From the NCBI GenBank assembly GCA_031270705.1, contig JAISWW010000164.1, positions 1 through 33,859 of the forward strand: a stretch of 33,859 nucleotides of DNA. Reading direction: 5' to 3'. The position numbers and the translations under genes are program-made. This DNA comes from Deltaproteobacteria bacterium (lineage in GTDB: Bacteria > Desulfobacterota > Desulfarculia > Adiutricales > Adiutricaceae). The number at the start of each line of letters is the position of its first letter. The first letter of the stretch is position 1. The notes under the pieces were generated by a model. It saw only the letters and a program-made list of their open reading frames with translations. It had not been told where the DNA came from and searched no databases. Below, one piece after another: positions 1-8,210 of the stretch.

Positions 1-366
1 AATGGTTTTAAACCCGCTTTCGCTCGGCAAAGAGAGAGCCACGGACACGGCGAAAAAAGGATGATGATGGGCGAAGTTGGTGGTGCCGTCCAAAGGATCG
101 ACATGCCAGCGGGGAGCTAAGGGAGAAGCCGCGCTTAAGCCCTCCTCCTCGGCCAGGATCTCTTGGTCGGGAAAACTTTGGCCAATAATGTCTCTAATGA
201 TCCGCTCGGAACTCAGATCATACTGGGTGACTAAATCAATGAGACCTTTGTTTTTGACGACCAGATCTTCTCGGTTATAACCTTGGGCGATGACCCTGGC
301 CCCAGCTTCCGCGGCTTTTTTGGCCACGTCCAAGGCCAGAGGCCAGTTGTTTGGCTCTAACTCCAT
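1..366 (-). CDS. Inositol monophosphatase family protein (SuhB-like), 3' end cut by window edge
   Basis: The first 122 codons of a minus-strand gene are visible. The frame stays open to the window edge, so the C-terminus lies outside. The translation starts MELEPNNWPLALDVAKKAAE and contains the family's metal/phosphate signature WHVDPLDGTTNFAHHHPF near residues 98-115, preceded by an EEEG motif typical of the first metal site. Mg-dependent enzymes of this family remove a phosphate from myo-inositol-1-phosphate or related sugar phosphates in the cytoplasm. The start ATG (366-364) has a good AAAGGAG ribosome binding site just upstream (371-377 on the plus strand). The gene diverges from the pilB-like gene across about 300 bases. 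The family is secure. The exact substrate (inositol phosphate, fructose bisphosphate or 3'-phosphoadenosine phosphate) is not readable from this fragment. Confidence 0.87.
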   Translation of the reverse strand, partial: MELEPNNWPLALDVAKKAAEAGARVIAQGYNREDLVVKNKGLIDLVTQYDLSSERIIRDIIGQSFPDQEILAEEEGLSAASPLAPRWHVDPLDGTTNFAHHHPFFAVSVALSLPSESGFKTI

Positions 367-670
367 AAGTCTCCTTTCGGCTCGCCAGGCGAGTCTTTCG
401 CGAAAGCGCGAATTAGCGTATCTTAGCGCTTTTCGGCCTAGCTAGCCGCAAAAGGCTCGCCTACCCTTTTTGGCTAGGCGCTTGAGCTAGGCCATGGCTG
501 GGAGCTCAAAAAAAACTTCCCTTGGGCCCAGTCCAGAACCTAAAATTTGTGCTAATATGTTTTGGCGTTCGGCTAAAAATCTCCCTAGGCTTTAGGCGAG
601 CCTCAGGCTCTAACTTTGTCTTGGCCCCGCCTATTATAAACCTTTTAAAACCAAGAAGGTCTCTTTATCT
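367..670. other. Divergent intergenic region with many short palindromes
   Basis: This stretch separates the minus-strand phosphatase gene from the plus-strand pilB-like gene. It is full of short inverted repeats, for example CTCGCC/GGCGAG near 379-392, TTTCGCGAAA near 393-403 and GCTAGC-type motifs near 440-490. It must contain promoters for both neighbours, but I see no convincing -35/-10 pair. A 60-codon plus-strand ORF at 522-704 overlaps the start of pilB, has no recognisable product and is probably chance. Confidence 0.5.
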
Positions 671-2488
671 ATGTCAGCGGCTATATCTGGCAAATTCACT
701 CTAGAATATCTCCTAAACCTCCTTTTGGGCGTGGGTTTAATGGGGCAACAAAACGCCGAGGCCATTAAACGCGATTACCAAAAGGCTCTAGGCGAGAGCA
801 GTCGCAGGCCTAGATCCACCAAAGGCAGTTCCCCTATCGTTATCAGCACCGACCCTTTGGATTATCTAATCAGTTTAAAATTGCCCCTCCCTGGCGCCGT
901 GGAAGGTCGCCTCATCGACGATGATGTCCTGGCTCGGCTCATGGCCAAAAATAGCGGCCTGCCCTACCACCGAGTCGAGCAAAGGGAATTGGACTTAGAT
1001 TTTATCACTAAACTTTTGCCCCAATCCTTCGCCGCTCGTCACCTAGTCCAACCCTTAGGCTTAGAAGGGGCCAAATTAATCGTCGGCGTCCGGCACCCCT
1101 TCTATCAGGCCATCCTAGATGACGTGCGCCGCGTGGCTGGTCGCGATATCCAGCCAGTCATCATCAGTCAGTCCAATCTCAAAAAGCTCATCACCGATAT
1201 CTACGCCTTTAACTCCTCGGTCAAAGGAGCCGCCGACCAATACGACGGTGGCTCGCGCTTGGGCTTAGACGTCAGTAACCTTGAGCAATACGTTAAGCTG
1301 AAAAACGCCGCCGAAATCGCGGACGATGACCAACACATAAAAAACCTCATTGATCTCTTGTTCGCCGAGGCTTTTGAGTCGCGCGCCTCGGATATCCATA
1401 TAGAGCCTAAACGCGAAAAACTTTTGGTGCGCATGCGTTTTGACGGGGTTTTGCATGATATGTATCAATTGCCCGCAGTCATCCACCCGGCCATGGTTTC
1501 GCGCCTTAAGACCATCTCAAGGCTGGATATCGCCGAACGGCGTCGGCCACAAGATGGCCGCATAAAAATCGCCCACAAAAGCTCCGAGGCCGAGATCCGC
1601 GTCTCCACTATGCCAGTAGCCTTTGGCGAAAAAGTGGTCATGAGGATCTTGGATCCAGAAGCTTTGTTTCTGGATCTTAAGGGCATGTTCTTTAATGAGG
1701 AAGATTACAAAAAGTGGCAAGATTTTATGGGCCGACCCCACGGCATAATCTTAGTTACTGGTCCCACTGGCTCGGGCAAAACCACAACGCTATATTCGAC
1801 CCTACGCCAATTGTCCACCCCGGAGGTCAACGTCACCACCATCGAGGATCCCATTGAAATGATCCACGAGCAATTTAACCAGGTGGCCGTTCAGCCGAAA
1901 GTGGGCATCACCTTCGCCAGCATCATTCGGGCCATTTTGCGTCAGGATCCCGATATCATCATGGTCGGCGAGATGCGCGACAAGGAAACGGCCGAAAACG
2001 CCGTTCAAGCCGCCTTAACTGGCCACTTGGTTCTCTCCACCCTCCACACCAATGACGCGCCCTCAGCGGTGACGCGTTTAGTGGAATTGGGACTAGAGCC
2101 TTTTTTGGTGGCCTCCACCGTCATTGGCGTCATGGCTCAGCGCCTAGTTCGCCGGATCTGCCCTTATTGCTCGGACGAATTTGTTTTAACGGGCAAAATG
2201 GCTTTGGATTTGGGCTTTATCACCAAAGGCGATCTGACCTTAAGACAAGGCCGGGGCTGCGATGAGTGTCGCAATACTGGTTATCTCGGTCGTTTGGCCA
2301 CCGTGGAGGTCATGCCTTTTACGGACACCCTAAAAGAGCTGATCTCCACTAGCGATCGCAACGCTTTGACTTTAAAAAACCTGGCCCGGGCCGAAGGCAT
2401 GACGACGCTTAGGGAAAACGCCCTGGATCTGATGCTGGCTGGCAAAACCACTATCCAGGAAGTCTTGCGCGTCACCGCCACGGATTAA
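671..2488 (+). CDS. PilB/GspE-type secretion or pilus assembly ATPase
   Basis: This 605-residue cytoplasmic hexameric ATPase powers assembly of type IV pili or type II secretion pseudopili. The N-terminal part (about residues 1-170) looks like the MshE-N/T2SSE-N domain. The motor domain follows with Walker A GPTGSGKT at 364-371, an Asp box around 390 and Walker B RQDPDIIMVGE at 424-434. A tetracysteine zinc site, CPYC at 497-500 and CDEC at 530-533, is typical of GspE and PilB. Length is normal for the family. ATG 671 has a modest AGAAGG upstream, and the N-domain helix begins right after it. No other pilus gene is adjacent, so PilB versus GspE cannot be decided here; the next gene is recN. 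Confidence 0.93.
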   Translation: MSAAISGKFTLEYLLNLLLGVGLMGQQNAEAIKRDYQKALGESSRRPRSTKGSSPIVISTDPLDYLISLKLPLPGAVEGRLIDDDVLARLMAKNSGLPYHRVEQRELDLDFITKLLPQSFAARHLVQPLGLEGAKLIVGVRHPFYQAILDDVRRVAGRDIQPVIISQSNLKKLITDIYAFNSSVKGAADQYDGGSRLGLDVSNLEQYVKLKNAAEIADDDQHIKNLIDLLFAEAFESRASDIHIEPKREKLLVRMRFDGVLHDMYQLPAVIHPAMVSRLKTISRLDIAERRRPQDGRIKIAHKSSEAEIRVSTMPVAFGEKVVMRILDPEALFLDLKGMFFNEEDYKKWQDFMGRPHGIILVTGPTGSGKTTTLYSTLRQLSTPEVNVTTIEDPIEMIHEQFNQVAVQPKVGITFASIIRAILRQDPDIIMVGEMRDKETAENAVQAALTGHLVLSTLHTNDAPSAVTRLVELGLEPFLVASTVIGVMAQRLVRRICPYCSDEFVLTGKMALDLGFITKGDLTLRQGRGCDECRNTGYLGRLATVEVMPFTDTLKELISTSDRNALTLKNLARAEGMTTLRENALDLMLAGKTTIQEVLRVTATD

Positions 2489-2514
2489 ACAATTTTATTC
2501 ATGAAAGTCCGCCC

Positions 2515-4173
2515 ATGCTCACGGAATTGAAAGTCAAAAACCTCGCCTTAATTGAGCGCTTGACGCTATCATTTGGGCCGGGGGCTAATCTCTTGACCGG
2601 GGAAACCGGAGCGGGCAAAAGTATCTTGGCTGGGGCTTTGGGTTTACTGAAAGGCCAAAAAGCCTCCCCGGATCTCATTCGGGCCGGGGCCGAGGAAGCG
2701 GAAGTTGAGGCTTTGTTTGTCTTGGAAAATCCAGGGAAACTAGCCGAACTCTTCGCGGCTCAAGGCCTTGAGCCCACCGACGAAATCATCATTAGGCGGC
2801 AAGTCGCGGTTTCGGGGCGGGGCCGGACGAGAATTAATGGGACTCTAGTCACCTTAAGCCAATTAGCGGCCTGGGGCGAAGAATTACTAGCCATCGCCTC
2901 CCAACACGATCAGCAAAGCCTAACCAACCCCGCTAAGCAAATGGAATATTTGGACATTTTTGCCCAAGTCCCTGAACTCCTGGCCAACGCGCAAAAGCTC
3001 TGGCGTCTCCGCGAAGAGGCTCTCGGCTCCATGGAGAGCTTGGAAGCTGAACTACGCGACAGCCGCGAAAAAAAGGAGCTTTACGAGTTTCAGCTGGCCG
3101 AGATCAAAAAGGTCAATCCTCAGCCCGAGGAGGATACTCGGCTCCTGGATCAAAAGAACCTACACCGCTCTGGGGCCAAACTCGGTTATTTTTTAAACGC
3201 GGCTCGCGACGTTTTAGAGCGGGGCAAAGATGGGCTTTTCAGTCAACTGGAAACGGTCAGAGCCTCTTTGGCCAAAGCCGCGGCTTTAGATCCCGCTTGG
3301 TCGGAGCCGGCCGAGCGGGTTAACGATATGTCGGCGGAACTGGCCGATCTGGCCAGCTCCGTTAGCTCGGCTGGGCGCGGCCATACTTTGCGCGATTCCG
3401 ATTTGGAAGCCCTGGACGCGCGTTTAAGCGAATTGGCCACTCTTAAAAGGAAACATGGGCCAACCTTAGCCGAGGTCTTAGCCAAAAGCCAGCGCCTGGC
3501 CGAGGCCTTGGGGCGCCTAGCCGAGGCGGATCTGGAACTGAGTATAGCCAAGAAAAAACTCCGCCTGGCCGAAGAGGAAGCCTTGGCCAACGCCAAAGTA
3601 TTATCCGCCCAGCGCCAAGAAGCCGCCAAGAAGCTCGCCCAGAGCTTAGAGACGACCTTAAGGGTTTTGGGTTTTCCCAAGATCCAATTGATCATTGAGG
3701 TCAGCCCCTTAGCCCCTTTAGGCCCGCGCGGGATTGACCAAATCACTTTTCTTTTCGCCCCCAATCCGGGGGAAGGTTTAAGGCCTTTAGCCAAAATCGC
3801 CTCCGGCGGAGAGCTTTCGCGCCTGACTCTGGCCCTTAAAATTGCCCAAGAGCCTCATCCCGACCAGAGCTTGGTCTTTGACGAGATTGACGCGGGCCTA
3901 TCGGGAGCCACCGCCGAGGCCGTGGCCGCCAAAGTCGCCGAGCTAGCCGGGCGCGGGCAAATCTTTGTCATTACCCATTTACCGCAAATGGCTTGTCTGC
4001 CCGGGCGCCACTTCCTCGTGGCCAAAACCGCGGACGCCCAAAACGATCGCACCTTAACCACCATTAGGGAACTCCCGCCGAACGACCGAGCTCAAGAATT
4101 AGCCCGGATGCTCGGCGGAGCCTGTCCCTCCCCAGAGGCTTTGGCCTTATCTCAAAAGCTCTTGGGCCTCTAA
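2515..4173 (+). CDS. recN: DNA repair protein RecN
   Basis: This 552-residue SMC-like ATPase acts in double-strand break repair and recombination in the cytoplasm. The N-terminal half-site has Walker A GETGAGKS at 29-36. A long Glu/Lys/Ala-rich coiled-coil arm spans roughly 150-370. The C-terminal half-site carries the ABC-type signature ASGGELSR at 429-436 and Walker B LVFDEIDAG at 453-461, followed by the ITHLPQMA switch segment. Length and order match the family. It starts 26 bases after the pilB-like gene and may be co-transcribed with it. Several antisense ORFs over this gene, including one of 183 codons, are codon-bias shadows. Confidence 0.96.
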   Translation: MLTELKVKNLALIERLTLSFGPGANLLTGETGAGKSILAGALGLLKGQKASPDLIRAGAEEAEVEALFVLENPGKLAELFAAQGLEPTDEIIIRRQVAVSGRGRTRINGTLVTLSQLAAWGEELLAIASQHDQQSLTNPAKQMEYLDIFAQVPELLANAQKLWRLREEALGSMESLEAELRDSREKKELYEFQLAEIKKVNPQPEEDTRLLDQKNLHRSGAKLGYFLNAARDVLERGKDGLFSQLETVRASLAKAAALDPAWSEPAERVNDMSAELADLASSVSSAGRGHTLRDSDLEALDARLSELATLKRKHGPTLAEVLAKSQRLAEALGRLAEADLELSIAKKKLRLAEEEALANAKVLSAQRQEAAKKLAQSLETTLRVLGFPKIQLIIEVSPLAPLGPRGIDQITFLFAPNPGEGLRPLAKIASGGELSRLTLALKIAQEPHPDQSLVFDEIDAGLSGATAEAVAAKVAELAGRGQIFVITHLPQMACLPGRHFLVAKTADAQNDRTLTTIRELPPNDRAQELARMLGGACPSPEALALSQKLLGL

Positions 4174-4236
4174 GCCCAACGTTTTTCTTCGCTTTTTTAT
4201 CGCCTTCTATCCCTATTTTTTGGGAGAATATATATT

Positions 4237-5421
4237 GTGATCAATTTAAAAGAACTTAAAGCCCGGCCCATCTATGGTTATCTCAAATGGCTGACTTTAG
4301 CCCAAGCGGCGGCTTTTCAGGGCTGGAACGCTCTCTACACCAACTTCGCCGTGGAGGTGGCCAACATCTCTGGCCGGGATAATGGCGTGATCCAATCCAT
4401 CCGGGAGATTCCGGGCTTACTGGGCTTGGGGGTGGTGGCCTTATTGTTGGTCTTTAAGGAAACCTCCCTCTCCTCGCTCTCGATTCTTTTATGCGGCTTG
4501 GGCGTCATTGGGGCGGGCTGGTTTCCCACTTTCCACGGGCAAATCTTCTGGACTTTGATCTTGTCTTTGGGTTTTCATTATTTTGAGGCTATCAATCAAT
4601 CCTTAACTCTCCAACATTTTAAGCTCATCGAGGCGCCCTTAATCATTAGCCGCTTAAGATCCTTTAACGCCTTGGGCAGTTTATCGATGGGTTTGGTGAT
4701 CTTATTGTTTTCCGTCGTCTTGGAAAAACTGGATTACCGGCTCCTCTTTGGCCTCGCTGGCTCCATGGCCGTCGTGGTCGGGCTTTGGTCTTTTTTCCAC
4801 CAACCCGACTCCTCCAATTTGCCGCCCCAAAGACGCGGCTTAATCTTTAAAAAGCGCTATTGGCTTTTTTACGTTTTGACTGGCCTATCCGGAGCCCGGC
4901 GCCAGATCTTTAGCGTTTTCGCCATATTTCTGTTGGTTAAGCATTTTCATTTTACCTTGACCCAGATGAGCCTATTGTTCTTTTTTAACCACGTTGTCAA
5001 TTGGTTTTTAAATCCTTACATAGGTCTAGCCATTAACCGAGTGGGGGAAAGAAAGCTCTTATTGGCCAAATACGTTCTGGTTTTGGCTATTTGTCTCACT
5101 TACGTGGTTTGCGATAACCCAATTTTGGCCGCCTTTTTATATGTGATTGACCAGTTGACTTTCTGTTTCACCATTTCCATTCGAACATTTTTTCAAAAGA
5201 TCTCCCTGCCGGAAGACATCGCGCCCAGCATGGCCATGGGGGTGACCGTCAATCATATCATGGCCGTGACCGTGCCATTTCTTGGGGGCTTTTTGTGGAT
5301 GCTGGATCGGCGATTGCCTTTTCTTTTAGGCGTCTTTTTCGCTTTGGGCTCCTTGATCATGGCTCATTTTATTAGCAAAGACCTTAAAGATTTTAGCCTC
5401 GCCTCGGCGGGAGCTCGATAA
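4237..5421 (+). CDS. MFS transporter, substrate unknown
   Basis: A 394-residue inner-membrane protein with about 11-12 hydrophobic segments in two bundles, split by a basic loop near residues 195-207 (QRRGLIFKKR). This is the major facilitator layout. The start is GTG 4237 with a GGGAG ribosome binding site 10 bases upstream. No ATG fits better, and the conserved N-terminal helix begins around residue 15. I do not recognise a substrate-specific motif. Neighbours (recN upstream, a secreted cupin downstream) give no clue. It may be transcribed with the cupin gene, whose start lies 57 bases downstream, ending at the strong terminator near 5968. Confidence 0.85.
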   Translation: MINLKELKARPIYGYLKWLTLAQAAAFQGWNALYTNFAVEVANISGRDNGVIQSIREIPGLLGLGVVALLLVFKETSLSSLSILLCGLGVIGAGWFPTFHGQIFWTLILSLGFHYFEAINQSLTLQHFKLIEAPLIISRLRSFNALGSLSMGLVILLFSVVLEKLDYRLLFGLAGSMAVVVGLWSFFHQPDSSNLPPQRRGLIFKKRYWLFYVLTGLSGARRQIFSVFAIFLLVKHFHFTLTQMSLLFFFNHVVNWFLNPYIGLAINRVGERKLLLAKYVLVLAICLTYVVCDNPILAAFLYVIDQLTFCFTISIRTFFQKISLPEDIAPSMAMGVTVNHIMAVTVPFLGGFLWMLDRRLPFLLGVFFALGSLIMAHFISKDLKDFSLASAGAR

Positions 5422-5477
5422 CCATAAACTGGCCGGCGGTCACTTTGGGGAACCAAGGAGCCGCCCAAGGAGACTAT

Positions 5478-5951
5478 ATGCTACCTAAAATAATAACTGA
5501 CCCTTATTGTCGCCGGACTCTTTCGGCTTTAGCCCTAACCTTGGCCTTAGCCTTAACTTGCCTCTTGAGCTCCTCGGCTCAAGCGGGCGAGCCACAAGTT
5601 TACGCCAAAAAGGATCTCTTGACCTGGGATCGCCAAAACGTGGCCAACGGCCAGGGAACCTTGGCTGGCCTCTTCGCCTTTAACCGCAATAACGCCAAAG
5701 AGAGTTACGTCATTAAGGAGATCGGTTGGCTGACCCTCCAACCAGGCGACTCCATTGGCCTCCACCCTCACTCGGACAATGAGGACGCCTATATCATCGT
5801 CTCTGGCCAAGGGGTTTTTACCGACAGCCAGGGCCAAAAGATTCCCGTGGCTAGCGGTGACGTGACCATCGCTCGGCCCGGCGACTCTCACGCTTTGGAA
5901 AACACCGGCCAGGAGCCTTTGTCTTTTTTGAATGTCGTGGCCAAACGCTAA
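5478..5951 (+). CDS. Secreted cupin-domain protein
   Basis: I chose ATG 5478 because AAGGAG lies 5 bases upstream (5468-5473) and the product then opens with a classic signal peptide: positive MLPKIITDPYCRR, a long Ala/Leu stretch, and SSAQAG as the likely cleavage site. The mature part is a single small beta-barrel. The metal-binding cupin motif 1 reads GLHPHSDNEDAYIIVSGQG, and motif 2 is PGDSHALENTG. The His-His-Glu/Asp and later His ligands are in place, so a periplasmic metal-binding cupin is likely. Members range from small isomerases and dioxygenases to storage proteins, so no reaction is assigned. The gene ends 16 bases before a strong intrinsic terminator. Confidence 0.85.
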   Translation: MLPKIITDPYCRRTLSALALTLALALTCLLSSSAQAGEPQVYAKKDLLTWDRQNVANGQGTLAGLFAFNRNNAKESYVIKEIGWLTLQPGDSIGLHPHSDNEDAYIIVSGQGVFTDSQGQKIPVASGDVTIARPGDSHALENTGQEPLSFLNVVAKR

Positions 5952-5967
5952 AATTTACCTGGCCTAT

Positions 5968-6008
5968 GGCCAAAAATAGCCTCTAGCGGCTATTTTTGGC
6001 CATTTTTT
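5968..6008 (+). terminator. Strong intrinsic terminator after the cupin gene
   Basis: A perfect 14-bp inverted repeat (5968-5981 with 5988-6001, arms GGCCAAAAATAGCC and its complement) has a 6-base loop and is followed by ATTTTTTC. It closes the MFS-cupin transcription unit. The arms are symmetrical, but the T-run makes plus-strand termination the main use. Confidence 0.9.
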
Positions 6009-6035
6009 CTTCCTCCCGAGCTCCCGAGAACCGCC

Positions 6036-6064
6036 TTTTCAAATTTAAACTATTATGTTATAAT
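6036..6064 (+). promoter_or_regulatory. Sigma70-like promoter for the carbonic anhydrase operon
   Basis: A perfect TATAAT (6059-6064) is preceded by TTTTCA (6036-6041) with 17 bases between. It follows the cupin terminator and sits in an AT-rich patch. The predicted leader to the start codon at 6209 is about 135 bases and contains a T-rich stretch near 6102-6122. Confidence 0.55.
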
Positions 6065-6208
6065 TAGCTTTTAATATCCGTCTGAGCCCCAAAAAGAGGC
6101 TATTTTTTTAACTCTTTTTTTCTTGGCCGCCAATTGACCGCCCTTGGGCGCTTGGTTTATTGAAGGCTAATTTCGCGCCACCATCGTGGTCGCCTCCAGG
6201 ACGAAACA

Positions 6209-6961
6209 ATGCCCCAAACTAATATTTTTTACGCGTTTTTAAGGGTCACTCGAATGTTAGGCTTTTTGTTCGTCATCCTCTCGCTCTGTTTTTTGACCAG
6301 CGCCGCCTTGGCCGCCGAAGAGTCTGGCCATGGCCAGGCCGACGCCAGTCACGGAGCTAGTCACGGCCCCAATAACCCTAACAGCGTGGACTCAGCCCTC
6401 AAAGCCTTAAAAGAAGGCAACGCCAGATTCGCCACCGCTCAACCCACCCACCCTCGGCAAGGCAAAGATGTCTTAGCGAAGCTGGCCAAAGATGGCCAAA
6501 CGCCCTTGGCCGCGGTACTATCTTGCTCCGACTCCCGGGCCCCGGTGGAGAAGATTTTTGATCAAGGCTTTGGGGATCTTTTCGTGATACGCGTGGCCGG
6601 AGCCGCTCCGGGCGTGGATCAGATTGGCTCGTTGGAATACGCGGTCGCCCATTTAGGCGTCCCGATCATTTTGGTTTTAGCTCACACCCAATGCGGGGCC
6701 GTCACCGCCGTCGTTAACGAGGCCAAAGAACCCGGAGCCTTAGGGGAGCTTTTGGCCAAATTGAATCCCGTGGCCAAGGCGGTCTCGGGTTTGGAAAGTT
6801 CCGCCCGCTTGGACGCGGCTATCAAAATGTCGGCTTCTCTTTTCCGGGAGCAAGTTACCCTGGTCAGCCCCGTCATCGCCGAAGCGGTTAAAGCCGGGCG
6901 CCTCAAAGTGGTTAGCGGCGTTTACGACATCGAAACGGGTCTAGTCAACTTTACCGAATAA
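6209..6961 (+). CDS. Beta-class carbonic anhydrase with signal peptide
   Basis: A zinc enzyme converting CO2 to bicarbonate and back. The zinc ligands and catalytic dyad are clear: CSDSR at 106-110 (Cys106, Asp108, Arg110) and HTQC at 159-162 (His159, Cys162). The first 36 or so residues form a signal peptide (hydrophobic GFLFVILSLCFLTSAALAA), so the enzyme should work in the periplasm. A His-rich linker (HGQADASHGASHG) follows at about 40-52. Length without the leader is normal for the family. It leads a short unit with the unknown secreted gene 20 bases downstream. Periplasmic beta-enzymes are less common than cytoplasmic ones. The His-rich linker might buffer metal, which is an inference. 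Confidence 0.93.
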   Translation: MPQTNIFYAFLRVTRMLGFLFVILSLCFLTSAALAAEESGHGQADASHGASHGPNNPNSVDSALKALKEGNARFATAQPTHPRQGKDVLAKLAKDGQTPLAAVLSCSDSRAPVEKIFDQGFGDLFVIRVAGAAPGVDQIGSLEYAVAHLGVPIILVLAHTQCGAVTAVVNEAKEPGALGELLAKLNPVAKAVSGLESSARLDAAIKMSASLFREQVTLVSPVIAEAVKAGRLKVVSGVYDIETGLVNFTE

Positions 6962-6981
6962 AGGCCATTTTTGGAGGCCCA

Positions 6982-7581
6982 ATGCGTTCCTTGACATTTC
7001 TGGTGGCCCTGGCCATAGTCTGGTTTTGCCCCGCTCCTTTGGCCTTGGCCCAAAACGCCCCCTCAGCCCTCCAAGCTTTGGATCAGGCTAGCGCCGCGGC
7101 CAGAATAGGCGACAACAAAGCCGCTTTGGAAAGCATTTGGGCGGCCCAAGAAGCTCTCTGGAATCAGGCTCCCTTGTCTATCCGCAACGCCTATTTTGTC
7201 ACCGAGCAACCGGAAAATTTTGGCAGTTACAAGCCTCGGGCCAACGCGGATTTCCAAGACAATGAGCCCCTCATCTTTTATACCGAGCCTTACGGTTTTA
7301 CCCAGCTCAAAGGGCCAGACGGAACCTACGGCTACTCCATCAATGGGGCTTTTGTCATCATTGACTCCAGCGAGAAGACTCTGGGCGGCCAAGACAATCT
7401 AGGCCCCTATGAGATGCGGGGGCATCGCACCTTTAGCGTGGAAAACATGTTGGCCATGACCATTGGAGTCAAAGGTCTCCCGCCGGGCTCATATACTTTG
7501 AAAGTAACCTTAACCGATAACCTCAATCCAGCCAAAACCGTCTCCGTGACCAAGCCTTTTCGCCTAGTGGGCGACGAGTGA
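6982..7581 (+). CDS. Secreted protein of unknown family, co-transcribed with carbonic anhydrase
   Basis: A 199-residue product with a clear signal peptide (MRSLTFLVALAIVWF..., cleavage likely after ALAQ near residue 24). The first mature segment (about 25-70) is helical with Ala-rich repeats (AAARIGDNKAALESIWAAQEALW). The remainder looks beta-rich, ending in a sandwich-like region (GLPPGSYTLKVTLTDN). I do not recognise the family. It has GGAGG upstream, starts 20 bases after the carbonic anhydrase gene, and its stop overlaps the GTG start of tmk by 4 bases. It is therefore probably translated with both. A periplasmic role near the carbonic anhydrase is suggested by position only. Confidence 0.75.
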   Translation: MRSLTFLVALAIVWFCPAPLALAQNAPSALQALDQASAAARIGDNKAALESIWAAQEALWNQAPLSIRNAYFVTEQPENFGSYKPRANADFQDNEPLIFYTEPYGFTQLKGPDGTYGYSINGAFVIIDSSEKTLGGQDNLGPYEMRGHRTFSVENMLAMTIGVKGLPPGSYTLKVTLTDNLNPAKTVSVTKPFRLVGDE

Positions 7582-8210
7582 GGGCTGGCTTTTTTATCGC
7601 TATTGAGGGCTTGGATGGAGCGGGCAAAACGACCCTGGCCCAAGCCCTTAAAAATTTGTTTTTAGCCCAGGATCGCCCGGCGGTGGTTTTCCGAGAGCCC
7701 ACCTTAGGGCCCCTGGGGCAAAAAATCCGCTCCATAAGCAAAGGCGAGCGGCCTACTTGGCTCACCCCTTGGGCGGAATTGGAGCTCTTTGTCCAAGACC
7801 GAGCCGAGGACGTGGCCCAGAATATCCGCCCCGCCTTAAGCTTAGGCCAAGTGGTCATCCTAGATCGTTACATAATTAGCAACTTAATCTACCAAGGGGC
7901 TTTGGGCTTAGATTTGGCTGAGATCCTGAAAGCCAACCAAGACTTTCCCTGGCCAGACGCGACCATAATTTTGGACGTGGATCCGGCGGTGGGCTTAAAA
8001 CGGGTGGAATTTCGCGGAGAGCCTCTCCAAAAGGCCTTTGAGAACTGGCCTTATTTGTCTAAAGTTAAGGCCATCCTCGATGATATCGAAATTAACTTAG
8101 GCCCCCATCGCCTCTCTGGCCTTTTCCGCCTCAACGCCCAGCTTCTCGACCCCGAGACCCTGGCTCAGGACGCTTTTAAATTAATATGGCCTCTTCTCCC
8201 CCCAGCCTAG
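7578..8210 (+). CDS. tmk: Thymidylate kinase
   Basis: Phosphorylates dTMP to dTDP using ATP in the cytoplasm, an essential step for DNA synthesis. The 210-residue protein has the P-loop EGLDGAGKTT at 10-19, the DRY motif with following helix (VVILDRYIISNLIYQGA) near residues 91-107 and a typical length. The start is GTG 7578, which overlaps the stop of the preceding gene as GTGA and so suggests translational coupling. The gene's end overlaps the tatD-like start by 25 bases. A usual neighbour in many genomes is holB, but here a TatD hydrolase follows directly. Confidence 0.94.
   Translation: MRAGFFIAIEGLDGAGKTTLAQALKNLFLAQDRPAVVFREPTLGPLGQKIRSISKGERPTWLTPWAELELFVQDRAEDVAQNIRPALSLGQVVILDRYIISNLIYQGALGLDLAEILKANQDFPWPDATIILDVDPAVGLKRVEFRGEPLQKAFENWPYLSKVKAILDDIEINLGPHRLSGLFRLNAQLLDPETLAQDAFKLIWPLLPPA

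Noticed and set aside
522-704. Plus-strand 60-codon ORF before the pilB-like gene
   Set aside because: It overlaps the pilB start out of frame, lacks a ribosome binding site and shows no known motif.
3243-3794. Minus-strand 183-codon ORF inside recN
   Set aside because: It lies entirely antisense to conserved recN sequence and has a Ser/Ala/Arg-rich shadow composition with no recognisable domain.
7063-7392. Minus-strand 109-codon ORF within the secreted unknown gene
   Set aside because: It is antisense to a gene with a signal peptide, ribosome binding site and operon context; it is most likely a shadow.
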